Shown one piece after another: positions 29,379 to 47,204 of a DNA stretch of 64,000 nt (the first letter of the stretch is position 1; each line of letters begins with the position of its first letter). This DNA is from Xestospongia muta (Eukaryota > Porifera > Demospongiae > Haplosclerida > Petrosiidae), in contig OY848925.1 in NCBI GenBank assembly GCA_963693285.1, forward strand, positions 4,876,932-4,940,931, read 5' to 3'. The position numbers and the translations under genes are program-made. The notes beneath the pieces were generated by a model that saw only the letters and a program-made list of their open reading frames with translations, was not told the DNA's origin and ran no database searches.

Positions 29379-30086
29379 ACAACCAAAATATCTCCAAAAA
29401 CTGACCTCAAAATATGTACGAGAACACTCACTATATGTGGTATGATAACATGGTTTTTGTAATGATAATATTATTGTTTGATTATTGGAGAAAGATGTGA
29501 CTTATAATTATAACCATACCCACTGGCTTCCTGAGTCACTCCTTCTGATTTACTTAGCCACTCCTTCTCTCATGTGATACATTATAAATCTCCTTATATG
29601 TGGAGTCATGCATGGTGGAATTGCTTGTATGAGCAGTTTGTTGATCAAATAATGCCTTTTTTGGGTATTGTAATATGTACATGTATTTGCTGATCTCATA
29701 TATTTGTGCCATGTGAGTTAGCGTAAGGTTTATGACAGGGGTGTTTAATTCAAATCAAGCTCAGCTTTGGTTTATTTATAATAATAATATATCATTTACA
29801 TTCTGCTATGCAGTATGAACCAAAATATGATACATTTAGAGTTTCTTACAAAAGAAAAGAAAAAGAAAATGAAATATAACGTTAGATTCACGATTTTGAA
29901 TACATATTTGCCTCGTGTTAGAAACGAGATCACAACACTGAATTTGTTTGACTGAATGTCATAAAAATGTCAACGGACAATTCGCTGCTAGTCTAATAAT
30001 CAGGCCACTTTGACGAGGTGGATTCCTCCAGTTTTCAAAATTGACTGCCCTCACACAAGTTTTTTAAAAGTGTCAATGGACATATA
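29379..30086. other. Convergent intergenic spacer, PNO1 / PH-like gene
   Basis: About 700 bp between two convergent stop codons, holding both 3' untranslated regions. No further gene or repeat is seen. Confidence 0.6.
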
Positions 30087-30860
30087 TTAATTGGAGACTT
30101 TGACTGGCCAAGACCATCTACCTAAAGCTTCAGTCTCTGGACTTGCTGGAGAATCGATTGTTGTATGTGTGTATGTCGTTGATACCGGTAAGCTAACTTT
30201 ACGATCCATTATACTACCTGAAAATGGGATTCGAAACTTGTTTTTTGACAACTTTTTGGTCTTTTTTTTACTACTGATACCATCAGGACTGTTAGACTTC
30301 TGTCTTGTATCTGGTGTAGATATTTTTCTTGTTTGGATGCGTGGTTCTTCGCTGACCAAATCTAAGTGAGTCTCTGAGAGGATGCTGTCTAAGGGATTAC
30401 TTTCTTCACCACTATCGCTGCTGAATGGATCATCGCTTTCCTCAGGCGAACTCTTACGCGACTCTTGCCTCAGACAACGATACCACTCTTCAGCTACTGG
30501 TCTTCTTGTAAAACGTAAAGTATAAGAACAACGACCTCTACAGCCTTTGGATATTAGTTCTATTGGCATACCTTCTGCATCCGATCCTCGTCGAATACAA
30601 CAGCTTCGTAACCATAGCATGCCTTTCGGTTCTTCTGGTTTCTTGCTCCAGACAACGAAAGATTCTGATGAGTTTGTATAAAGACTGAGCTGAAAGGTAG
30701 CAACCTTGCGTTCTGTCTTCTTGCTACCAGTCGCCATCCCACCACAGAACGAACAACTTGGATAACAGATGGAAGCTTGTCCCGACTTGACTTCTGTGCT
30801 CATGTGAATAGAAGAGAATACGTTCTGCCGAAGCAATTCTTCTGTTCCTGCTTTCATCAT
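30087..30860 (-). CDS. Single-exon PH-like domain protein, 257 aa
   Basis: No specific orthologue recognised. The reading frame is open to 30983, but the codon there is GTG; the first ATG pair is at 30860 (MMKAGTEELLRQN), which I take as the start. Residues about 45-135 look like a PH or PTB-type fold: strands around KVATFQLSLYT, SFVVWSKKP, GMLWLRSCCIRRG, IELISKG and YTLRFTRRPV, then the C-terminal helix with its Trp (AEEWYRCLRQES). This suggests phosphoinositide or peptide binding, which is inferred. The second half is Ser/Asp-rich (SPEESDDPFSSDSGEES) and Lys-rich (KKKTKKLSKNKFR), probably disordered and phosphorylated. An N-terminal CxxC (CYPSCSFC) might bind zinc. The gene lacks introns although nearly all neighbours have many. 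Confidence 0.65.
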   Translation of the reverse strand: MMKAGTEELLRQNVFSSIHMSTEVKSGQASICYPSCSFCGGMATGSKKTERKVATFQLSLYTNSSESFVVWSKKPEEPKGMLWLRSCCIRRGSDAEGMPIELISKGCRGRCSYTLRFTRRPVAEEWYRCLRQESRKSSPEESDDPFSSDSGEESNPLDSILSETHLDLVSEEPRIQTRKISTPDTRQKSNSPDGISSKKKTKKLSKNKFRIPFSGSIMDRKVSLPVSTTYTHTTIDSPASPETEALGRWSWPVKVSN

Positions 30861-32887
30861 ATTGGGTGGTTTATTCAGTATTGACAAAAACAATCTAGCT
30901 AACTCTAACTTTTGCACTACAGCGTACAAAATTACAAATTTTGAAATTATTGTACTACCGACAGCTTTTATAGGCAGCGTCACTATACGCCCACGTTATC
31001 GACCCATTTTGGAGTAGTTGTCACCCACGCATCAGCGCGATAAAATGGAGAAGTTAAACACCATGTATTTAAAATGCAACATGATGCAACTTAGATATCA
31101 TAGATATCAGGGCATCATTTAAAATAGTATATCCAGGTTTATATCATTAGTTCAATTTGTACAATTGCTGTCAGCTCGTTATAAAAAGCTTACACACTAC
31201 CAGTGGCTGACGTACTCTTGTTCTTACAAAAATTAGTTGTGACACAGGCTGCAATATCAGCAACACATATACGAGGCCAAAAGTTTATAAACACTATCAT
31301 TGAACACTATGACATGTTTATATTTATAAATCATACATTGTAGACAATACATATAAATAACAGCATTTAATAATTAAACGACAATATTATGTAAGGTAGT
31401 AACATAAGTCCCATGAAAGTAAAAAGTTATAGGATAGCAGGCCTCAGAGTTTATTTCCTAATGATGTATTTTGTAGGTGGGTCTGAGATGCCAATCATGC
31501 CACTATCATTAAAGAGGATATACCAGCGAAGGAATTAATTTGACAAAAATATTTAACAAATTTGTGCACCTCATTTCTCAAAAATGCTGTATCGTAGTTA
31601 TTTAATTTAATACCTTGTTACTCTACACAGTCAGGACGAGCATGCTACGAGTTGTTTTAACACCAAAGTAATCTATGGTTGACTTAACGCTGATATTTGC
31701 ATTAATCCCGACACAGATATACATAATCACCAAATGTTATATAGAGAAATACAATGTGTTTTTAGCTGTATGAGGCCTCTTAGACATCATATGACCATAT
31801 CACACATTGATTGCAATATGCACTATTATCAAATCCCCTGGAAGTAGAACAAGTTTAACATAGTTTCTGACAGAACTGTACTTTTGATTTGGCCACACCA
31901 TAATTACTTGTTCCCAAATTTCCCCAGGAAGTATTTAGTTTGAGGTCTTCACTTGGCCACACCATTATCATCCTGTATAAGTGACACTTCTCTTGACCAC
32001 ACCATTATCATCCTGTATAAGTGACCATTCACTTGGCCACACCATTATCATCCTGTATAAGTGACTTCTCTTGGCCACACCATTATTATCCTGTATAAGT
32101 GAACTCTTCTTAGTTAGAGGTCACAAGATTAATATTACCCTTTAGTAGCCTTTACACAGCTTGTTTTCTCATCCTGTTGCTTGCTAGTTCCTCTAGAGAA
32201 ATATGTACACTCTTTATCAACAAATGTACTACTGTAGAAGGTACAAAAATGTGATAGAGTCTTCTCAAGGAAGTACAGAGATATGATTCCCAATGATCTA
32301 GGCAGTTTGTACCATCTGTTTGCTTGTTTGTGTCAACAGCTATCTTTTTTTGGTGAACACCTGTCATTGATTCCTCAATTCATCAATCTTTCTTGGCTAC
32401 TGACACATTATCTCTTCCTCAATGTACTGGATTTTTAGTTTGTTTGGGAGTACCATGTAGATTAAGTGAGAACTGTGAAGCACTTGAACGGCAGGTTGTG
32501 CCTGCATGACTTGGAATATATTCAATTTTAATTTGTATACTATTCGCACATTCTCATGGAAACTGCATCATGTATGGTTTAATTAGTACAAAAGATCTGA
32601 ATGCCTTATTTGTGCACACATTATACTAACAAAAGTAACAATAATATTGTTGTTATTCTATGCTCTTTGCAACAGCAGGTGGAGTGTTCTATTTTTAGTA
32701 ACAAACTTGATCTATTAGTTTGTATGCTTAAAATAGACACCATTATATTGAGATTCAAGTTGTGTGCTCAGCTTTTCACAGCTTAGTTAGCTACAGAGCA
32801 TCATGTGCTAATTAGACTCACCCAGCATGCATTAATAAAGTGGGCGGAGCATTAATATAATGCTGATAATATGCTCTTTGTGTTAGC
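30861..32887. other. Divergent spacer, PH-like gene / METTL4
   Basis: About 2 kb between divergent genes. It contains a tandem repeat at 31965-32112 and otherwise unremarkable AT-rich sequence. Short open frames at 32152-32367 and 32601-32786 have no visible homology. Confidence 0.55.
31965..32112. repeat. About 40-bp tandem repeat, four copies
   Basis: Four near copies of CTTGGCCACACCATTATCAT followed by CCTGTATAAGTGA, with spacers of different length (units of about 42, 40 and 38 bp). A diverged fifth start (TTTGGCCACACCATAATTAC) lies upstream at about 31890. Confidence 0.9.
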
Positions 32888-35800
32888 ATGATGAACACAG
32901 TAATATGGAGAGATACCAAAGGTTGTATACTCAGATATCCCGAACAATTCAACGCTCAATTAGTCAGCAAACCATATGGACATGACAGAAGCAGCTGTTC
33001 AAGAGAGCCATGTGAGTATGCCACGCCTCCTACACTACACCATAGTTATTGAATGGAGAGATAAACAAGACATTAACATAATAGAAGTATATTTATTATT
33101 ACTAAGTATATAATATACAATATCAAGGTCTATCTAATACAAGTAATGAGAGACGTAAAAAGAGGAAGAGACGTCATTCAACAAGATCATTAAATGAGGG
33201 AGAGATGTTACAAGAACAACACTTCAAAGATGTAAGTCTAAACAGAATAAAGGTTTTTAGTACTCTCATCACGATGCCTTTTTGACTGTGTGTGTGTGTG
33301 TGGGTATATGTAAACAGTCCAAATCCTTTTTATTCTCTTTTAACTAAATCACTTTAGTGTGTACTTTCACTTTATAAAGGAAATTAGAATACTGTAGTGA
33401 TTACATATTTAAATATTTCTCATATCATTCCATATTTGTTTAGATTTTAAATGATACAATTTATTTAATAACATATTTTATTTGTAGATTCAGGAGTCTT
33501 TAATTTCATGTTATCAATCACTATTGGACATTGGTCGTAGGATAGGGTATTTTCCCATTCAACAGTTAATTGAAACTCCAGGTACCACAATATTTAGCAT
33601 TAAATTAACTTTTTTCTTTAATAGATTCATCTAAGTCTTTGTCGATTGATTTTGCTGCTCTGTGTGATCTTGATAAGTTGATTCCAGTAACTGAAGCCAG
33701 AGTTGAAATTTTAACACAAGGTATTTTTTATTTAGTCAAATATCTACATCCTTCAGTATCTATATCCTCCAATATCTATATCTTCCACCTTTGAGTGTAA
33801 TTTAAAAAGTTGTATTCCATCATAAACTGATTAAACTACTAAAACTGCTAAACTGTTGCTTCATATATGCTAAACTGTCTCAATTGATAAACTTAGTTTA
33901 TGCAATTATTACTTGTATTACTAAAAAAAACATCAAAGGCCATAAAGCTAATGCTGAAACGAAATTTATAGGAGTTGCTGCTTGGTCAATTTCTATATGG
34001 ACCACCTAGTCATTATCTAAAAGCTAATTCTAATACAATAATGAAAATTGGTATTTTAGGAGTTTACATTTTGGGAGTTGACCTTGGGAAATAACCATTT
34101 ATGTTATATCTAATTTTCTGGTAATACTAATCCTATTGATGGCATTCTTCAATGGAAACTTTATACTAAACATCAAGTTAGCCCACTAATTTAATACTTG
34201 AGTTGTAACCACGTATGATGGGTCTTACTACTGGACAGTGTCACCATGTATGTGTGTGTGTGTGTGTGACAGTTGTTAACTTTGCATCTATTGTAATAAA
34301 TTGTCATTAGATTATTGTGCAGACTCCAATGACAAAGAAATTGACGTTTTCAATAAAATTGTTCAAAATATTGAGTCATGTGACATTCACATGACAATTT
34401 GGGGGCATACAGCTCTTATTCCTTCACATTCAACCTTTCTTCTATCTGATATCAGTAAAATACAACTTCTTGTTCAACTTACAGGTATGTTTATCAATTT
34501 TTTATTAGTTAGAGTTTTTTTATTTTTAGTAACAAAATCCATTTCTTATAATCTTATTGTTCTTGATCCCCCATGGGAGAACAGGTCTGCAATCAGAGGA
34601 GGAAAGTTAGTTATTTCTGAAAGTAAATAATTTTCCAAATCCTCCTATTATCAATAGATTTTATATACAGTCTGTGTACAAAATGTTTTATAATCAAAGT
34701 ATTTGGGACATAATTTACTTGATTTGATGTTATGACATTATTATTACAAACAATGTAATTGAAGTAATGTAAATAGATTTATGACAAATTTTATAATACT
34801 CACTATAAGATAAGGTGAATAATCTGTAATTTATAGTATTGTTATAAACATTTAAAGCAATAATGAGTAATTAAAGTGGCTTTATTATAAGCAATAAGGA
34901 GTAATTAAAGTGGCTCTATTACAAACACCTATGAGTAATAAAACTGGCTCTGTTATAAGCAGTAATGAGTAATTAAAGTGGCTCCATTATAAGCAATAAT
35001 GAGTAATAACATTGTTAATAATAGTTGTATTATTCAAATCATCAGGGTACTGCAATCCAGGATGTTCTTGCTATATATAAGTTTTCGTGGTTTCTTATAA
35101 TAATTAAATATATGACCTGGCCAACCACAATTATAATATGTATAAACCACAAAAAAAAGATCGATATTAATATTTACGAATGTCATAAGGATTGTTAAGC
35201 TAATATACTTTTCCTGATTTATAGTACTTGAAATATCCTCTAGGTATAGATGGTTAAGAAATGAGGACATTCTTTGTTTGCCTGTAAGAGAATTACTAGC
35301 ACCTGAGGGTCTGGTTGCTATATGGGTCACAAACAAGAGAAAACTCGTCCAGTGGGTAACAGATGTATTGTTGCCTCACTGGGGACTAGTGGGTGTGGCA
35401 GAATGGACATGGCTAAAGGTAGCAAGATCTATTGTGAATAAATCTGTGATAGGGTTATTATTAGAACTGACAATGAATTGTATGCATACCATAATGGGGG
35501 GGTTTTATAAATACTGTTAGAGTAGTTAAAATTTCATAAACATTCCAGTAATTGCAGTTTCATAACAAGCGATAATTTTCTTGTTATTAACAGTTGATCA
35601 CAATAATTATGATACCACATTTAGAAACTTTATTGCTGTTAATTTTGTTGGACTTGATTTGTAACTGATAATATCATTTTAGGTAACTACCAAAGGAGAT
35701 TTTGTCTTTAATATTGACTCTGTTCATAAGAAACCTTACGAGACTCTTATTATTGGCAGAGCATGTAAATCTGATTTGCTTAAGACACAATGTCTTCCAT

Positions 35801-36243
35801 TATCACATTTAACTAATAAAGAAGATAATGAACCTGCTACTAAAACTCCAAGAATTAATGACTCACTTGATGTTAAAGATGATCAATTAATAATCAAGTC
35901 TTCACTAAATAGTACAGATAAAACAGCTGATATCAAGTCAACTCAATGTGATTCTAACTTATCTATTCCCTCATTCTATACTCTCTTATGTGCTCCTAGT
36001 ATCATTCATTCTCAGAAACCTTATTTAGGAGGTTAGTTAAGTATTCAACAACTCATATTAGTTAGATACACTGCAGATATCCTTCAAAGTTACATTGCAG
36101 GAGAACTTAAAGGGCTTGAACTCTTTGCTCGTAACCTTCATACTGGATGGACCTCCTGGGGCAATGAGGTCAGTGACATTAGATGATATTAATAGTAAAT
36201 GCTATTGTTGATATAGGTTCTCCAATTTCAAGTACTCTCTTAA
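32888..36243 (+). CDS. METTL4: METTL4, MT-A70 family N6-adenine methyltransferase
   Basis: SAM-dependent methyltransferase; METTL4 enzymes are reported to methylate N6 of 2'-O-methyladenosine in U2 snRNA, and DNA adenine in some studies. Ten exons in phase: 32888-33011, 33128-33231, 33488-33581, 33625-33720, 34311-34484, 34530-34605, 35244-35418, 35683-36031, 36101-36168, 36217-36243, giving 428 residues (human 472). The N-terminal half carries a basic KKRKRR segment and the conserved HSTFLLSDIS. The catalytic motif DPPW is intact (LIVLDPPWENRS), followed by LAPEGLVAIWVTN, AEWTWLK, FNIDSVHKKPYETLIIGR and the C-terminal LELFARNLHTGWTSWGNE. All are close to human METTL4 and unlike METTL3/14. 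An insertion of about 50 Lys/Ser/Asp-rich residues between IIGR and the HSQKP motif is longer than in human. Its stop is 84 bp from the next start codon. Confidence 0.93.
34835..35010. repeat. About 45-bp tandem repeat in METTL4 intron 6
   Basis: Four copies of a unit built on AATGAGTAATTAAAGTGGCT followed by CTATTATAAGCA, 5-15% diverged. Confidence 0.88.
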
Positions 36244-36327
36244 TTAATTTCTAACTTACTATACTGTTTTTATAAATATATATTCTCAACTCCACCCCTC
36301 CAATCTAATATTGACTGTGTACTTAAA

Positions 36328-38874
36328 ATGGCAATGTGGTTATTAAATGTGATATTCCTATTGGGTTTAAGCCATCCTTCAAATGCTGCTTGTGGCCTTC
36401 AGGGTAACTGGTATGACAGCCAGTCAGTACCTAACTCACAATTGATGTTTCGGGTACAACAAGTCTCTGGGACAATGTCTGTATTTGCATTAACCCCTAA
36501 TCCACAATGGGGCACAGGATCTGTGGAGTATGATGTAACGAGTCATGATGTCATTATGCATCTTGATGATGGTGAAATTATTAAAGGTAAAGTTGCTTTA
36601 GATTGCTCTAATATTGAGTGGGTGGTCCCAAAAGCAACGTGGATTAAAGTTCCCCGTGTTGACCACGTCCATGTTGTATTCATGAACCATCTTGATGTAG
36701 GTTATGCTCATTTTATTGGAGATATTATCAATGAGTATTTCCAAACCTTTTTCCCTCGAGCAGTAAGACTAGCAGCCGAAGCAAGTATTTGGCGTAAAAA
36801 TGAGACATTTATCTACACAACTCATCCTTGGTTGGTCAGTATGTACTTGGATTGTCCACCAAACTTAATTTTCAATGGGATTAAAATTCAATGTCCTACT
36901 GATGAGGAGATTCAAGTATTTGATGCTGCCATTAGAAAAGGTTATATTGCATGGCATGCTGGACCAATGAATATGCAAGTTGAATTTATGAATGCAGCAG
37001 TTCTTGATGCAGGACTGGCGATAGCTGACAATCTTGATAAGAAATATAATCGTACCACTTCAGTTTTGAGTCAACGGGATGTCCCAGGTATGACAATATG
37101 TGCATTACCCAAATTCAGAGACCACGGAATCAAGGCTGTCACTGTGGGTGTTAATCCTGGCAGTGCTCCACCAGCTGTACCTAAAATATTTTCCTGGGAA
37201 GACACCGTAAATGCAGTGATTGGAATATGGCATGCTGGTGGCTACCCACTTAATCCGGGATCAAGCCTAGAAAATGCTGGTGGGATTTCTATACGTGATT
37301 GTACAATTGCTCCTAACACAAGTCATGCATTGTGTTTTGCTTTTCGTACTGATAATACTGGCCCTCCAACCTCTCTGGAAGAACTTGATACATACTATGA
37401 AATCCTCAGGGAAGAGTTTCCTGATGCCGATGTGTTTGCTTCGACATTAGATCAATTCATTGATAATGTAAATATTGATGCTCTCCACAGTGTAATTGGT
37501 AAAGAGATTGGAGACACTTGGATTCAAGGTATAGCCTCTGATCCTCGTAAATCAGCTGAGTGTCGTGCTGTAGGACTTGCTCTATCACAATGCATGGATG
37601 ACAATATGTGTTCTTTAACTGACCCTGTTGTTTCCAATGCTACAAGATTTCTCGTTAAACTATCCGAACACACCTGGGGTCTACCAGGTATCAGGGACAT
37701 TGCCAATTGGACTAATGCTGATTTCATGAAAGCTCGATCTGATAGCTCCTTTGTTCAAAATGAGCAGTCTTGGACTGAACAGCGTCTCTTTTTAAATTTA
37801 ACATTAGAGGCAAGTCAAGGCCACAAGCTATACAACTATATCACTGAAAATCTTAACCAACTTGTTCCAGCTCTGCCAGATCTTTCAGACTACATGGAGA
37901 TAGATGCTACAAAACAGATCGAGTTGTGGAACGGTAATGTCTCCATCGGTTTTAACAGTACCGTTGGCACTATTAACCACCTCACCTACAATATATCAAA
38001 AGAAGATATGTTCATATATGCCACATCTAAAAGATACCTTGGAGAATTCTCTTATCATACATATAACGAAACAGATTTTGCATTTATGGCCTCCTTATAT
38101 GATTACTATGGCAACGCTGGTTACGATAAGCCTAACAGCACTGCCAGTGCTTCTCCAGAAACAAAAGTCTGGTCTGTAAAATTGTTAGCTCTTTATCAGT
38201 CTAAGTCAAATCCTAACACATTTCTTACTCATCTTACTATGGATGATCCTAAATCTCATTCCTATTATGGTGCTCCTACTGAGCTTTGGATAACAATTAA
38301 TCTCAAGCTGGATATGTATTTTAAGACTGGACTAAAAAAGAAACTAACCAGACAGCTTCATGAGTTCTCACCTCCTGTGTTGAAGCTTGATTTTGACTTA
38401 GTGTGGATAAACAAAACAGCTACTCGATTACCAGAGGCAAGTATGTTTTCTTTCTATCCTAATCCACCTCCTACTTTACCCAAATGGGTTGGAACATTGT
38501 ATAAAATAGGTGATTGTGATGGTTTTAATGTAGGCTGGGTGGTAACCAATGGCTCACAGTATCAACATGCTGTGGATTATGTCATACTATTTGCTAATGA
38601 TGGAAAAATTGAAAAAGACAGGCCTCAAATTCAACAGCGATATGTCAACGTACTCATGAATTCCACTGATGTTCCACTAGTATGTCCAATAACAGGTGAT
38701 GGACGGACACCAACTCCATTTCCAGTTCCTTTGCAAACATTGCCTGATGATATTGTAACAGGGATTGCATATAATTTGCATAATAATATCTGGAATACAA
38801 ATTATCCATTGTACTACCCTTTCTTACCAGGAGATGAAAACTTCAAGGCAAGATTTTCTCTCACTTTTCTATAA
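36328..38874 (+). CDS. Secreted GH38-like (DUF5054-type) protein, intronless, 848 aa
   Basis: An uninterrupted frame of 848 codons. The N-terminus is a classical signal peptide (MAMWLLNVIFLLGLSHPSNA, likely cleaved before AACGLQG), so the product is secreted or lysosomal. After a small beta-rich N-terminal domain, about residue 112 starts a segment resembling the first strand of GH38 alpha-mannosidases: VDHVHVVFMNHLDVGYAHF, where GH38 has HSHCDPGW. Further motifs are YTTHPWLVSMYL, WHAGPMNMQVEFMN, RDVPGMTICALPKF, ADVFASTLDQFIDNV and GKEIGDTWIQGIASDP. I believe this is the family listed as DUF5054, from memory and unchecked. A glycosidase-like fold is likely; substrate is unknown. There are many N-glycosylation sequons. 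Lack of introns among intron-rich neighbours suggests retroposition or ancient horizontal transfer; base use is not obviously different. Start is 84 bp after the METTL4 stop. Confidence 0.8.
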   Translation: MAMWLLNVIFLLGLSHPSNAACGLQGNWYDSQSVPNSQLMFRVQQVSGTMSVFALTPNPQWGTGSVEYDVTSHDVIMHLDDGEIIKGKVALDCSNIEWVVPKATWIKVPRVDHVHVVFMNHLDVGYAHFIGDIINEYFQTFFPRAVRLAAEASIWRKNETFIYTTHPWLVSMYLDCPPNLIFNGIKIQCPTDEEIQVFDAAIRKGYIAWHAGPMNMQVEFMNAAVLDAGLAIADNLDKKYNRTTSVLSQRDVPGMTICALPKFRDHGIKAVTVGVNPGSAPPAVPKIFSWEDTVNAVIGIWHAGGYPLNPGSSLENAGGISIRDCTIAPNTSHALCFAFRTDNTGPPTSLEELDTYYEILREEFPDADVFASTLDQFIDNVNIDALHSVIGKEIGDTWIQGIASDPRKSAECRAVGLALSQCMDDNMCSLTDPVVSNATRFLVKLSEHTWGLPGIRDIANWTNADFMKARSDSSFVQNEQSWTEQRLFLNLTLEASQGHKLYNYITENLNQLVPALPDLSDYMEIDATKQIELWNGNVSIGFNSTVGTINHLTYNISKEDMFIYATSKRYLGEFSYHTYNETDFAFMASLYDYYGNAGYDKPNSTASASPETKVWSVKLLALYQSKSNPNTFLTHLTMDDPKSHSYYGAPTELWITINLKLDMYFKTGLKKKLTRQLHEFSPPVLKLDFDLVWINKTATRLPEASMFSFYPNPPPTLPKWVGTLYKIGDCDGFNVGWVVTNGSQYQHAVDYVILFANDGKIEKDRPQIQQRYVNVLMNSTDVPLVCPITGDGRTPTPFPVPLQTLPDDIVTGIAYNLHNNIWNTNYPLYYPFLPGDENFKARFSLTFL

Positions 38875-39134
38875 AAACATCTTGAGTTGTTTTTGTAGCA
38901 TTTCTAACGAAATATTGTGCTAAAATATGCTAGGTGCAAACTGTGTCATTCAAACCTTGTTTGCAGGAACAATTTTCATTAATGCTGAATTTTTAATTAT
39001 AATTAAGCTATTATTAACGTCCCAAAGAGGCGTGTCTCATTAAATAACCAGCACATGCATGTGACCGCGACAAGCCTAAGCTGAAGGTATTAAACACTTC
39101 GCTACCACTTCAGTCACCTATTAAGACACTCGAG

Positions 39135-46645
<7,511 letters not shown>

Positions 46646-47204
46646 ATAATTGTATATACTTTTAAAAAATTCTCGAGACAATCATCTTTTAATTTCTAAT
46701 GACTAAAAACGGCTGTATTTTGTTGCTGTGGTAGTTTATATCTTGTTCTTATTAATTTTGATTTTTTGTCTCTTTTTCCTTTCTGTTTTAATCTTCATCA
46801 CAATATGGCCGTTGTTTGTCATATCACCCACCATATGCATGTATTGAAATTACATCATCAATATTAAAACTTAATTCTGTAATTCCTTGAAAAAATACAT
46901 TTTTATTAGAGTTCCTAATAATTCTCTCTTATGTACTAATATTGTAGTTAACACTCTAAATCTGAAAACGATATTTAGCGATATAGTTCTCTTGGACCCT
47001 CATGTGTCAAATGTATAAGAAGTCTGGTTCATTGTTAACTATAATTCTTACTTCATTTCCTGTTTGTCTTCATATAGTTATGAATTTTGTTGTTGTCATA
47101 ATCTTTCTGCTGTGAATTTTATTGCTCACGCTTGCAAAGTACTGAGTCATCACGTTTCGTAGCAGTAGCTGTAAAGAAGAGTAGAACAAGCAACTGTAGA
47201 AGAA
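46646..47204. promoter_or_regulatory. KIF16B-RPTP spacer, with AP-1-like site
   Basis: About 560 bp holding the KIF16B 3' untranslated region and the upstream region of the phosphatase. A perfect AP-1 consensus, TGAGTCA, is at 47143-47149, about 56 bp before the start codon, followed by TCACGT. No other gene or repeat is seen. Use of the site is inferred. Confidence 0.35.
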
